Part shown: piece by piece, positions 35,144 through 43,930 of the stretch
Numbering within the stretch: the first letter of the stretch is position 1
How the letters are laid out: each line of letters opens with the position of its first letter
Assembly: GCA_947500555.1 (NCBI GenBank)
Contig: CANMSE010000007.1
Coordinates: forward strand, 30,058-94,057
DNA: 64,000 nucleotides
Direction of reading: 5' to 3'
Origin: an uncultured Fulvivirga sp.
GTDB taxonomy: Bacteria > Bacteroidota > Bacteroidia > Cytophagales > Cyclobacteriaceae
Notes under the pieces: generated by a model
Seen by the model: the letters and a program-made list of their open reading frames with translations, nothing else
What the model was told of the DNA's origin: nothing
The model's database searches: none
Program-made: the position numbers and the translations under genes

Positions 35144-36604
35144 CTACTTATCAGATTTACTCTCCCCTTGATCACCTTTTGGGTTTTGAGGAGGAGGTTT
35201 AGGTACTGTCTTTTTAGGAGACGATTTCTGTTCAACTTCAGTAGCAAGCTTCTTGATTTCCTCAGGAGATTTTCCTTTTAAATACTCAGGTAGCTCCATG
35301 CCAGCCATATTAAACATTTCCTGGAGAGGTGGCACTGATTTGTAAAGACCAGATATAAAGTTGGCTGTTGACGTTTTTTCACCTACACCATTACCACCAT
35401 CCCAAACAGTGATCTTATCAATTTTAATGTTCTTAATAGCTTCTGTTTGCAACTTAACTAGCTCGGGCAATTTGTCTGCAACAAGTAAAAGAACAGCATC
35501 TTTTGCATTATCACCAGCTGCATCTACAATTTGTTTCAGACCTTCAGCCTGTTTCGTCAATACCTCATAAAGGCCTTGTGCCTCGGCTTGCTTTCTAAAT
35601 AAGATAGCATCAGCCTCTCCCTTTGCCCTTCTTCTAATCATTTCAGCTTCTGCCTCAGCAGCAATTTCTACACGTTCTTTATCAATTTGAGCCGGCACCA
35701 CAATATCAGCAGTTTGTTCTGCTTTATCTCTAGATGCTCTAGCGTTTTCGGCTATTTGCTCAGCTGCATAGGCCTCTTCCAAGGCCTTTGCCGCTTGCAC
35801 TTTTTCAGCTGCTGTGGCTATCTTTTGTGCTTCAGCTTCCTTCTCAATTCTTGCTGCGTCAGATTGAGCCACTTTAATTTTTGCTGTGTTCTCTCCTTCT
35901 ACTGCACGTGCATCGGCATCGGCAACTTGCACTCTTTGGTCTTGAACAGCGTTGGCTGAGCCAATAGCACCATCTCTATCTTTTTCAGCTACTGATTTCT
36001 TAGCATCATTAATAGCTTTAGCTGCTGCCTCTTTACCTAACGCTTCAATATACCCAGACTCATCTTTAATGTCCGTTACGTTTACATTGATTAGTTTAAG
36101 GCCAATTTTTTTTAGCTCTGCTTCTACGTTAGAAGCTACATTGGCCAAAAATTTATCCCTGTTACTATTGATCTCTTCTATATCCATCGTAGCTACTACT
36201 AAACGTAACTGTCCAAAAATTATGTCTTTGGCCAAGTCATGGATATTTTCTTGTGTAAGTCCTAAAAGGCGTTCTGCAGCATTATTCATGATACCCGGCT
36301 CGGTAGAGATACCTACTGTAAATCGAGAGGGGACATCTACTCGAATATTTTGCTTACTCAGCGCATTAGTAAGCATCACCTCGATAGAACTAGGAGTCAA
36401 ATCCAAAAACTCATAATCTTGGAAAACAGGCCAGATAAAGGCTGCACCACCATGTATACATTTAGCTGAGCCTCCACCTACTTTACCATATACCACCAAA
36501 ATCCGGTCGGAAGGACACCGTTTATAGCGTCTAAAGAAGGTGACAAGAATGACAAAAACAAATAGTGCCACAAAGGCAAAAACGGGTAATGCTAATACAC
36601 TCAT
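35144..36604 (-). CDS. flotillin-like SPFH protein
   Basis: The 486-residue protein has an N-terminal membrane segment (about 3-24), an SPFH/band-7 domain (about 30-190; DVPSRFTVGIS, LIFGQLRLVVATMDIEEINSNR-like) and a long Ala/Glu/Lys coiled coil with repeated EAE and AEA steps (about 210-340). A conserved flotillin C-terminus and a Pro/Lys-rich tail follow. Flotillins form membrane scaffolds that organise microdomains. The upstream NfeD gene overlaps by four bases; the NfeD-flotillin pairing is common in bacteria. Confidence 0.9.
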   Translation of the reverse strand: MSVLALPVFAFVALFVFVILVTFFRRYKRCPSDRILVVYGKVGGGSAKCIHGGAAFIWPVFQDYEFLDLTPSSIEVMLTNALSKQNIRVDVPSRFTVGISTEPGIMNNAAERLLGLTQENIHDLAKDIIFGQLRLVVATMDIEEINSNRDKFLANVASNVEAELKKIGLKLINVNVTDIKDESGYIEALGKEAAAKAINDAKKSVAEKDRDGAIGSANAVQDQRVQVADADARAVEGENTAKIKVAQSDAARIEKEAEAQKIATAAEKVQAAKALEEAYAAEQIAENARASRDKAEQTADIVVPAQIDKERVEIAAEAEAEMIRRRAKGEADAILFRKQAEAQGLYEVLTKQAEGLKQIVDAAGDNAKDAVLLLVADKLPELVKLQTEAIKNIKIDKITVWDGGNGVGEKTSTANFISGLYKSVPPLQEMFNMAGMELPEYLKGKSPEEIKKLATEVEQKSSPKKTVPKPPPQNPKGDQGESKSDK

Positions 36605-37188
36605 TTGGACTTACTTTTTGTAACTTTTAAGATATTGTTATTCACTATTTCTAATACTTCCACTACAGCACCCTGAGGCATGTCTATTTCATCATCAGTA
36701 AGTGCATCCAATGTACGTAATGTGCCTTGTACTTGTACTTGCACCTGACCTATATTACCTCGTTTAGCCTTTATCTCCATATACACTTCGCCTATCGCAC
36801 CTAAAGCATTTTTCATTTTCAAGGTACCTGATTCATTGGCTTTGGCTAAGAAATAAAATATACTCGCCATTATAGCCATCATGGCAATTCCTGCTACAAA
36901 AGAAATGAGAATACTTAATCCATTGCTCAGGCCTGAGTCAAGACAAGCAATGCCAGTCCATGCGAATATGGTAAAAAAGGCTATGAAATTCTTAAGTGTG
37001 AAGAACTGAAAACCAATACCGTCATCGGTTTCTACATCATGGTCGGCACCACCATCATGATGAGTATCACCACCAAAAAAGGTAAGTAGCAATTGCAGAA
37101 CAAAAAAAACCGTGAAGGGAATGGCCATTCCCCAATAGATACTTTCCAGCAGCTCTAATCCTTCCCACCAAGAGCCAAAATCATCCAT
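36601..37188 (-). CDS. NfeD-like membrane protein
   Basis: The 195-residue protein has three to four transmembrane helices (about 16-35, 60-80, 85-120) and a C-terminal OB-fold-like domain (about 125-195; GEVYMEIKAKRGNIGQVQVQVQGTLRTLDAL). A His/Asp-rich loop (GGDTHHDGGADHDVETDD) lies between helices 1 and 2. It corresponds to the short, protease-less NfeD class that partners with SPFH proteins. Its stop overlaps the flotillin start (36601-36604). Confidence 0.8.
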   Translation of the reverse strand: MDDFGSWWEGLELLESIYWGMAIPFTVFFVLQLLLTFFGGDTHHDGGADHDVETDDGIGFQFFTLKNFIAFFTIFAWTGIACLDSGLSNGLSILISFVAGIAMMAIMASIFYFLAKANESGTLKMKNALGAIGEVYMEIKAKRGNIGQVQVQVQGTLRTLDALTDDEIDMPQGAVVEVLEIVNNNILKVTKSKSK

Positions 37189-37419
37189 TATTTTTCTTTA
37201 ATTTATTTGAGTACAAATTAGATTATAATTCAATATCAAAAAACAAAAGAGTCAACTTATTACTGAATTAATATCTTTTTAAAAGATACATATCAGTATT
37301 GGAACCAAAAAAAACTAGTAGAAAGAGAGTTTGAGCCCAATCCTTAAATAGTAATAAATATCAGTAGTGTACTTAATTCATAAAATAGTACCTTAGTTAC
37401 TTAATTTTAAACATTTAAA

Positions 37420-37611
37420 ATGAGTAACGGAACAGTAAAATTTTTCAATAATGCCAAAGGTTTTGGATTTATCGCTCCAGATGATGGTAGTAAAGATGTG
37501 TTTGTCCACTTAAATGGATTAACAGAAGACATTAGAGAAGGAGATAAAGTAGAGTACGATGTTGAGGAAGGCCCAAAAGGACTGAATGCAACAAACGTAA
37601 AAATTGCTTAA
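37420..37611 (+). CDS. cold shock protein (CspA family)
   Basis: The 63-residue CSD protein has RNP1 KGFGFI and RNP2 VFVHL and the family start GTVKFFNNAKG. It binds single-stranded RNA and DNA and acts as an RNA chaperone. Length is at the short end of the family. It is monocistronic, with its own intrinsic terminator directly downstream. Several paralogues are usual per genome; only one is in view. Confidence 0.95.
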   Translation: MSNGTVKFFNNAKGFGFIAPDDGSKDVFVHLNGLTEDIREGDKVEYDVEEGPKGLNATNVKIA

Positions 37612-37633
37612 TCAATCATATTCTCTGAGTTAT

Positions 37634-37667
37634 AATAACCTGCCATTCCTGGCAGGTTATTTTTTTT
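37634..37667 (+). terminator. intrinsic terminator of the csp gene
   Basis: The stem AATAACCTGCCA / TGGCAGGTTATT (12 bp) with loop TTCC is followed by a run of T. It lies 23 nt after the csp stop codon and just before the convergent aroF 3' end. Confidence 0.88.
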
Positions 37668-37676
37668 GTTATGACT

Positions 37677-38687
37677 TTACATTTCCTCCCTCAACTCAAA
37701 TACTTTTCGCATCTTATCAATCAGTCTTTTAGATTCAGAAAAGTTCAATGTTTGCTGTCCGTCTGAATATGCCTCCTCAGGTTTTTCATGGGTCTCATAA
37801 ATAACTCCATCGGCACCAGCCATGATACAAGCTAATGCCACCGGCTCGACATGATCCCGAATACCAATACCATGTGAAGGGTCGGCAATTACAGGCAAAT
37901 GAGATTTCTCTTTCAATATGGTTATCGCATTAATATCCATGGTATTTCTGGTCGCTTTCTCATAAGTCCTAATACCTCGCTCACAAAGCATTAAATTTTC
38001 GTTACCCGCAGAAAACACATATTCAGCCGAAGACAGTAACTCCTCAATCGTACCCGAAATACCGCGCTTGATGAGTACAGGCTTATGCACCTTTCCTAAT
38101 TCGTCCAGTAAATTAAAATTTTGCGTATTTCTTGCTCCCACCTGGAAGATATCAATGTAGTCATGCATTTCCTCTATCTGACTTACCTGCATCACTTCCG
38201 TAATAATTTTGATACCTGCTTTGCGTACAGCATCGTACCAAACCTTCAATCCATCGATACCTAGCCCTCTAAATGAGTAAGGCGAACTACGAGGTTTGTA
38301 AACACCTCCACGCATAATTTTTACGTTGTTCTCTATCAAATGCTCAATGGTCTTATCTATCTGGTCCTCTCCTTCAATGGAGCACGGTCCAGCCATAATT
38401 GCCATCCCTCCCTCTTCAATTACTACGCCATCACCTAAATCAATTACAGTAGGCTTTACCTTCCACTTTCGAGAAACAAGCTTATAATCGTCAGAGACAA
38501 TATGGATATCAGAAATACCAGGCATATGTCCAATATCACGGATATCGAAATCCTTTTTGCCAATCCCAACAATGTAATCACCTTTCTGAGTGTTTACTTC
38601 GGTGGTCTTATATTTCAGTCCGTTTATTTTGGTAACGATTCTGCTTTTAACTGCTTCGTCAATATTTTTTTCAAGTTGTATGATCAT
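37677..38687 (-). CDS. aroF: 3-deoxy-7-phosphoheptulonate (DAHP) synthase, type I-beta with N-terminal ferredoxin-like domain
   Basis: The 336-residue enzyme condenses PEP and erythrose-4-phosphate, the entry step to the shikimate pathway. It has an N-terminal ferredoxin-like regulatory domain (about 1-68) as in the Thermotoga enzyme, then the barrel with MAGPCSIEGEDQ, RGGVYKPRSSPYSFRGLG, QVGARNTQNFNLL, LIKRGIS and VIADPSHGIGIRDHV. Feedback control through the N-terminal domain is expected from the family. It is the last gene of the trp operon, so the trp attenuator would also set its supply. The symbol is by family. Confidence 0.92.
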   Translation of the reverse strand: MIIQLEKNIDEAVKSRIVTKINGLKYKTTEVNTQKGDYIVGIGKKDFDIRDIGHMPGISDIHIVSDDYKLVSRKWKVKPTVIDLGDGVVIEEGGMAIMAGPCSIEGEDQIDKTIEHLIENNVKIMRGGVYKPRSSPYSFRGLGIDGLKVWYDAVRKAGIKIITEVMQVSQIEEMHDYIDIFQVGARNTQNFNLLDELGKVHKPVLIKRGISGTIEELLSSAEYVFSAGNENLMLCERGIRTYEKATRNTMDINAITILKEKSHLPVIADPSHGIGIRDHVEPVALACIMAGADGVIYETHEKPEEAYSDGQQTLNFSESKRLIDKMRKVFELREEM

Positions 38688-38694
38688 TTTTGAT

Positions 38695-38726
38695 AAGTTT
38701 CATGCTCCAGGCTCCAAGTCTTTAGC
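38695..38726. repeat. short repeat-family copy in the trpA-aroF spacer
   Basis: The segment AAGTTTCATGCTCCAGGCT with the following CCAAGTCTTTAGC closely resembles AAGTTTCAAGCTGCAAGCC with ACAAGTCTTAGC at 39528-39557. The similarity between two spacers of one operon points to a small dispersed intergenic repeat. Confidence 0.45.
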
Positions 38727-38738
38727 ATTAAAATGTGA

Positions 38739-39515
38739 TTAGTTATTTTTAATTTTTTTTACGAACTGATGAATATCTAATTTCAAATCTTTGCTATCCG
38801 TTAATGTCTTTATAAAAGCACTACCTATGATTGCTCCCTGCGCATTTTCTGTGGCCTGCTGAAAAGTCGTATTATTAGAAATACCAAAACCAATGAGTCG
38901 CGGATTTTTCAAGTCCATGCTGTTGATTCTTTTAAAATAGTTAAGCTGTTTTTCTTCAAAAATATCCTTGGCACCAGTAGTGCCTGCCGAAGAAACCATA
39001 TAGATGAAAGAATCGGTATGAGTATCAATCTCCGTTATTCGCTCATCCGAAGTTTGCGGAGAAATTAAGAATACGTTTCTCAAGTCATACGCTTCAAATA
39101 ACTCCCTATAAGTATTGAGGTATTCTGCCATTGGTAAATCCGGAATAATGAGCCCATCCACGCCAACCTGCTGACAAGTCTTACAGAAAGCTTCCAGTCC
39201 ATATTGCAAAATAGGATTTACATAACCCATTAAAATAACCGGTGTTGAATTGGTTTGCCTAAGCTCACCGAGCTGATCGAATAACACTTTAAGCGTCATT
39301 CCATTATTCAAGGCGATTGTATTACTCTCCTGAATAGTAGGTCCGTCTGCTACAGGATCAGAAAATGGAATGCCTATTTCTATCATATCCGCTCCTGCCT
39401 CTTCTAAATGATTAGCAATGGTCATTGTATCTCCAAGATTTGGGTAACCGGCAGTGTAGTAGACAGAGAGTATGTCCTTGGTTTTTTCTTGAAATAATTT
39501 ATTTATTCGATTCAT
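38739..39515 (-). CDS. trpA: tryptophan synthase alpha chain
   Basis: I start at ATG 39515 (MNRINKLFQEK); the track's 39548 start extends into a repeat and is not homologous. The 258-residue TIM-barrel cleaves indole-3-glycerol phosphate to indole. Catalytic Glu46 and Asp57 are in the motif EIGIPFSDPVADGP, and FGISNNTT forms the phosphate loop. It follows trpB and pairs with it as the alpha2beta2 enzyme. Confidence 0.95.
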   Translation of the reverse strand: MNRINKLFQEKTKDILSVYYTAGYPNLGDTMTIANHLEEAGADMIEIGIPFSDPVADGPTIQESNTIALNNGMTLKVLFDQLGELRQTNSTPVILMGYVNPILQYGLEAFCKTCQQVGVDGLIIPDLPMAEYLNTYRELFEAYDLRNVFLISPQTSDERITEIDTHTDSFIYMVSSAGTTGAKDIFEEKQLNYFKRINSMDLKNPRLIGFGISNNTTFQQATENAQGAIIGSAFIKTLTDSKDLKLDIHQFVKKIKNN

Positions 39516-39520
39516 GAAAT

Positions 39521-39607
39521 AAGCTTTAAGTTTCAAGCTGCAAGCCACAAGTCTTAGCTACCAATAATTTGAAACTAGATCCTTGTAGCTTAAGGCTTGA
39601 AGCTTGT
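39521..39607. repeat. imperfect long inverted repeat in the trpB-trpA spacer
   Basis: AAGCTTTAAGTTTCAAGCTG.. on the left and the reverse complement of ..CTTGTAGCTTAAGGCTTGAAGCTT on the right form two ~25-nt imperfect arms. The left arm also resembles the 38695-38726 element. Such CAAGCTT-rich spacers look like small REP-like intergenic elements. Confidence 0.5.
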
Positions 39608-39611
39608 TATT

Positions 39612-40793
39612 TTAATATTCTCCCCATTTTATATACGTATCCAAGTCTTTATCTCCTCTACCGGAAAGGTTAATAACCACCACATCAGATTTTTTGAGAT
39701 TTAGTTTAGCCAAAGCTGCCAGAGCATGAGCCGTCTCAATAGCCGGGATAATTCCTTCCAATCTGCTCAACTCCACTCCTGCTTCCATAGCCTCCTGATC
39801 AGTGGCACTTTCGAAATGGACTCTGCCCGTCTCAAACAAGTGAGCATGGATGGGACCGATACCTGGATAATCCAATCCCGCAGAAATAGAGTAAGGTTCC
39901 ACTACCTGGCCATCGTCCGTTTGCATGAGTAATGTCTTACTTCCATGTAACACGCCAGGTTTGCCCAATACTGTTGTAGCCGCTGACTGACCAGTGGCAT
40001 TACCTTTACCTGATGCCTCCACTGCCACTAGTTTTACCTCTTCATTATTCAAATAGTGATAAAAGGCTCCAGCTGCGTTACTTCCTCCTCCTACACATGC
40101 AATTACATAGTCAGGATTCTGAGTATCTTCTTGCTCCTCCAACTGCTTCATTATCTCCTCGCTTATCACTGACTGAAACTGTGTAACCATATCAGGATAA
40201 GGGTGCGGCCCTACCACAGAACCAATAATATAATGCGTATCTTCTGGGTGACTGATCCAGTGACGCATGGCCTCGTTTGTAGCATCTTTTAGTGTTTTGC
40301 TCCCGCTGGTTGCCGGCACTACTTTTGCGCCCAGTAATTTCATTCGTTCTACATTCGGTCGTTGACGCTCTATATCCACCTCACCCATGTATACAATACA
40401 CTCCATACCCATTAGTGCACAAACTGTAGCAGTAGCAACACCATGCTGTCCCGCTCCTGTCTCAGCGATTATCTTTTGCTTACCGAGCTCCTTAGCTAGC
40501 AAAATCTGGCCGATAGTATTATTGACCTTATGCGCTCCTGTGTGGCAGAGATCTTCTCTTTTTAGGTAAATCTTCGACTTGTATTTCTCAGAAAGTCTGG
40601 GCGCAAAATATAGTGGTGTAGGTCGGCCCACGTACTGCTTCAGTAAATACTCAAACTCCTTTTGAAAAGAACTCTCATTAATAATATCGAGGTATCTAAC
40701 TCTTAATTCTTCCACGTTCGGATATAGCATTTCGGGAATATAAGATCCTCCAAAATTTCCGTAATATCCATTTTCATCAACTGCGTACTTCAT
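39612..40793 (-). CDS. trpB: tryptophan synthase beta chain
   Basis: The 393-residue PLP enzyme (fold type II) condenses indole and serine to tryptophan. The PLP-binding Lys89 is in [14 protein letters not shown], with [26 protein letters not shown] and [13 protein letters not shown] also visible. The start [13 protein letters not shown] is typical of the TrpB1 class that works with TrpA. It lies 9 nt after trpF. Confidence 0.97.
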   Translation of the reverse strand: MKYAVDENGYYGNFGGSYIPEMLYPNVEELRVRYLDIINESSFQKEFEYLLKQYVGRPTPLYFAPRLSEKYKSKIYLKREDLCHTGAHKVNNTIGQILLAKELGKQKIIAETGAGQHGVATATVCALMGMECIVYMGEVDIERQRPNVERMKLLGAKVVPATSGSKTLKDATNEAMRHWISHPEDTHYIIGSVVGPHPYPDMVTQFQSVISEEIMKQLEEQEDTQNPDYVIACVGGGSNAAGAFYHYLNNEEVKLVAVEASGKGNATGQSAATTVLGKPGVLHGSKTLLMQTDDGQVVEPYSISAGLDYPGIGPIHAHLFETGRVHFESATDQEAMEAGVELSRLEGIIPAIETAHALAALAKLNLKKSDVVVINLSGRGDKDLDTYIKWGEY

Positions 40794-40802
40794 CTTAATA
40801 TT

Positions 40803-41417
40803 CTATGAAATTTTACTTTTCAATTCTTCTAACTTCTGAATGTCTTTCAATCCTGGCTCAATCTCAAACTTGCTGTTTAGATCAATACCATAAATCTTGT
40901 CTGCAATAGGCACTAGCTCCTCAACGTTGTCCAAATTAATTCCTCCACTTAAGATCAATGGCTTTTTTAACTTTTGATCTTCAATCACAGACCAATCAAA
41001 CGCTATTCCATTACCTCCGTGCTGAGTTAATTTTGTATCGAACAAATAGTAATCGATAAATGGTGCATAAGCATCCAATTTTACCTGACCGGGTAATGCA
41101 TTACCTGCAAATACTTTAATGATTTTGAGTGCATTGGACTTTAATTCGACACAGTAATCGATATTTTCATCGCCATGAAGCTGAAGGTAATCGAGTTGGT
41201 ACTTTTTTTGGATATTCTTCACTTCCATAACAGGCTGATTCACAAATACACCGACCTTCAAAGCTGTTAGCACCTCTGGCATAATAAAATCTTTTCCCAC
41301 ATACCTGGGAGATTTCGGGAAGAAAATAAAGCCCATCATATCAGGCTGCAATGCAGCAACCTCCAAGATGTTATCTCGTAGCCCACAGACTTTTATTTTC
41401 AACCCAGTTTTAGGCAT
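40803..41417 (-). CDS. trpF: phosphoribosylanthranilate isomerase
   Basis: I start at ATG 41417 (MPKTGLKIKVCGLRD); the track's 41501 start reads back through trpC. The ~204-residue TIM barrel converts phosphoribosylanthranilate to CdRP. Catalytic Cys is in IKVCGLR and Asp in the FIDYYLFDTK strand; LQLHGDE and LSGGINLDNV bind substrate. It overlaps the trpC stop by 8 nt. Confidence 0.95.
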   Translation of the reverse strand: MPKTGLKIKVCGLRDNILEVAALQPDMMGFIFFPKSPRYVGKDFIMPEVLTALKVGVFVNQPVMEVKNIQKKYQLDYLQLHGDENIDYCVELKSNALKIIKVFAGNALPGQVKLDAYAPFIDYYLFDTKLTQHGGNGIAFDWSVIEDQKLKKPLILSGGINLDNVEELVPIADKIYGIDLNSKFEIEPGLKDIQKLEELKSKIS

Positions 41418-42219
41418 ACTGCTCGCTTTGTAATTGTTGCAATGATTCAATAAACTGTTCGCACACTTTTTCTGGTCTACTTTGATGCATGAACTTTTCA
41501 CCCATCAAAAAACCTTGGAATCCCGCCTTCTTCAAGTCCAATACAGTAGTAGGATCGCTGATGCCACTTTCTGAAATTTTAACAAATTCAGATGGAATTT
41601 GATCTACCAGTTCTTTGGAAATATCTGTAGACACTTCAAATGTTTTGAGATCTCTGTTGTTCACTCCAACCAAATCGATATATTCATTGAGAGACTTCTC
41701 TAATTCCAGGCCATTATGTACTTCCAATAAAGTTTCCATTCCTAACGATTTAGCAAAGGCAGCTAACTCTTTGAGCTTACCCGGCTCTAAGGCTGCCGCT
41801 ATCAAAAGCACTGTATCAGTACCAATTGATTTAGCTTCCACCAATTGGTATTCATCCACCACAAAGTCTTTTCTTAAAATAGGGCAGAAATTGAATTTCC
41901 TGGCAGTTTGCAAATCTTCGTTCTTACCTCCAAAATAATGCGTGTCTGTTAATATGGATAGTGCGGAAGCACCTGCCTGCATATATCCGATAGATGTGCG
42001 TTCGATAGAGACGTGTGCATTAATCAATCCTTTGGAGGGCGATTTACGCTTTATCTCAGCTATGATTCCAGACTTATCTTCTCGTAAAATATACTTGCGC
42101 ATGGAAACGGTTTTGGAACCGAAGTAAATACTTTGTTCTAACAATTTCTCTGGAAAAAGTGATTTTCTCTCTGCTACTTCTTTGTGCTTATGGGCTACTA
42201 TTTCTTCTAAAATATTCAT
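41410..42219 (-). CDS. trpC: indole-3-glycerol phosphate synthase
   Basis: The 269-residue TIM barrel closes the ring of CdRP to indole-3-glycerol phosphate. Visible motifs are IIAEIKRKSPSKG, ILTDTHYFGGKNEDL, LRKDFVVDEYQLVEAKSIGTD and VGVNNRDLKTFEV, containing the catalytic Lys and Glu residues. It is a separate protein, not a TrpC-TrpF fusion. A 131-nt spacer with a hairpin-bearing repeat separates it from trpD. Confidence 0.97.
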   Translation of the reverse strand: MNILEEIVAHKHKEVAERKSLFPEKLLEQSIYFGSKTVSMRKYILREDKSGIIAEIKRKSPSKGLINAHVSIERTSIGYMQAGASALSILTDTHYFGGKNEDLQTARKFNFCPILRKDFVVDEYQLVEAKSIGTDTVLLIAAALEPGKLKELAAFAKSLGMETLLEVHNGLELEKSLNEYIDLVGVNNRDLKTFEVSTDISKELVDQIPSEFVKISESGISDPTTVLDLKKAGFQGFLMGEKFMHQSRPEKVCEQFIESLQQLQSEQYA

Positions 42220-42289
42220 TTCTTTTAGTTTCGCATTAGACTAGACTCTTCACAAAAAATGCTCATAGTGACAGTTTTCTCATCAATTT

Positions 42290-42345
42290 GACAATCGTCA
42301 TTCTGATTGAATCTGCTTCGCAGATGATTGAAGAATCTCATTTAA
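42290..42345. repeat. REP-like element in the trpD-trpC spacer
   Basis: The stretch TCGTCATTCTGATTGAATCT and following GAAGAATCTC has the look of the GTCATTCTGA...GAATCTC intergenic repeat widespread in Bacteroidota. Inside is a perfect hairpin ATCTGC-TTC-GCAGAT (42311-42325). Confidence 0.5.
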
Positions 42346-42350
42346 TGATT

Positions 42351-43361
42351 TTATGAATTTGCTATACTCGTTTTCTTTTCAATTAATTTTTTAAATGCAT
42401 TTAGGGCTTTGCCTGATTTTAATGACTCATCTGCTTTAGCCAATGCCTCCTCTAATGATTGACTTCTATCGGCACAATACAAAGCCATACCTGAATTGGC
42501 CACTACTACCTGATGCTGAGCATCCGTAGCTTCACACTTCAATACATGTTCGAAAATCTTGGCTGATGATTCAACGGTATCTCCTCCGTAAATATCCTGC
42601 TGCGATAGTTGAGATAATCCTAAATCAGTTGGTTGAAGCAATTGCTCCCCTTCATTGGTAACCATTTTAAATGCTCCCGTTAGGGATATTTCATCGTATC
42701 CATCAAGTGCATGTAAAATCAAGAAGTCTTTTGTCGTTTTCTGGTACAAATAGCCATACAGACGTGCTAGCTCCAGACTAAAAACCCCAACTAATTGTTT
42801 AGACGGAAAAGATGGATTTACCATCGGCCCAAGCATATTGAAAAAGGTTTTAACGCCAAGGTCTTTACGGATAGGCGCTACATTTTTCATGGCCGGATGA
42901 AAAAGAGGTGCATGCAAAAAACAAATGTTTGCCTCGTCCAATGTTCTTTTTAACTCGGTACTATCATTGGTAAACTCATAACCAAAGTAGTTCATTAGGT
43001 TGGAGGAGCCACAGACCGAAGACACTCCATTATTACCGTGCTTAGCTACTGCCTGACCAGCACCGGCAACCACGAAAGAAGACAGGGTAGAAATGTTGAA
43101 AGTATTTTTACCATCACCACCCGTACCACATAGATCAATTGCATCATATCCTTCTAAATCAACAGGCACACATAATTCCAACATTGCATCTCTAAATCCT
43201 GTGAGTTCGTCTACCGTAATAGTGCGCATCATATACACCGTAAGAAAAGCGGCCACCTGACTCTGATTAAACTTACCCCCGGCCAGATCTACCAATACCT
43301 GGTGAGCGGTTGCTTTATCTAACGTATCGTGATTAAATAGTCTATAGAGTATCTCTTTCAT
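42351..43361 (-). CDS. trpD: anthranilate phosphoribosyltransferase
   Basis: The 336-residue enzyme transfers phosphoribose from PRPP to anthranilate. It shows LCGTGGDGKNTFNIST (PRPP loop), AKHGNNGVSSVCGSSN and MKNVAPIRKDLGVKTFFNMLGPMVNP. It is not fused to TrpG. It lies two bases after trpG. Confidence 0.97.
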   Translation of the reverse strand: MKEILYRLFNHDTLDKATAHQVLVDLAGGKFNQSQVAAFLTVYMMRTITVDELTGFRDAMLELCVPVDLEGYDAIDLCGTGGDGKNTFNISTLSSFVVAGAGQAVAKHGNNGVSSVCGSSNLMNYFGYEFTNDSTELKRTLDEANICFLHAPLFHPAMKNVAPIRKDLGVKTFFNMLGPMVNPSFPSKQLVGVFSLELARLYGYLYQKTTKDFLILHALDGYDEISLTGAFKMVTNEGEQLLQPTDLGLSQLSQQDIYGGDTVESSAKIFEHVLKCEATDAQHQVVVANSGMALYCADRSQSLEEALAKADESLKSGKALNAFKKLIEKKTSIANS

Positions 43362-43363
43362 AC

Positions 43364-43930
43364 TTAATTCTCAATCCAATTTTTAATTAATTGCAGTCCC
43401 TCTTTGGTCATTATAGATTCAGGATGAAACTGAAGTCCTTTAACATCGTAATATTCATGTGCAACGCCCATCACTAAGCCTTTAGAATCCATTGCGATAA
43501 CCTTCAATGGAGGGGTAATAGAGTCGTGATCCACTGACCAAGAGTGATAGTGCGCTATTTTAAATGATTTAGGAAGACCTTTGAACAATTCATCATTATG
43601 AGATGCTAATTCACCCTCCACTCCATGTAACACCTCTTCCATATTGAATAAGCTGCCTCCATATACTTCGGCTATTGCCTGATGACCTAAACAAATCCCT
43701 AAGATAGATCTTGTTGATCCATACTTGACAATTAGCTCCTTCATAATTCCCGCTTCATCAGGAATACCAGGACCAGGTGAGAGCAGTATTTTATCATATT
43801 TAGCTACTTCATCTAGACTTATTTTATCATTTCTATGAACCTCTACATTATTGTTATAGCCTAGCGCATGAAGTCCGTGTACTAAGTTGTAGACGAACGA
43901 ATCGTAATTATCTAATACTAGTATCTTCAT
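43364..43930 (-). CDS. trpG: anthranilate synthase component II (glutamine amidotransferase)
   Basis: The 188-residue class I glutaminase supplies ammonia to TrpE. Nucleophile Cys80 is in GICLGHQAIAEVYGG, and the His-Glu pair in LQFHPESIMT. The track uses a GTG at 43933; I prefer ATG 43930, which overlaps the trpE TGA as TGATG. It may also serve PabB, as often seen. Confidence 0.95.
   Translation of the reverse strand: MKILVLDNYDSFVYNLVHGLHALGYNNNVEVHRNDKISLDEVAKYDKILLSPGPGIPDEAGIMKELIVKYGSTRSILGICLGHQAIAEVYGGSLFNMEEVLHGVEGELASHNDELFKGLPKSFKIAHYHSWSVDHDSITPPLKVIAMDSKGLVMGVAHEYYDVKGLQFHPESIMTKEGLQLIKNWIEN

Noticed and set aside
35687-36416. Two Cys/Ser-rich ORFs (90 and 154 aa) on the plus strand
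   Set aside because: They are antisense shadows of the flotillin coiled coil; the repeated Ala/Glu codons give long open frames on the other strand.
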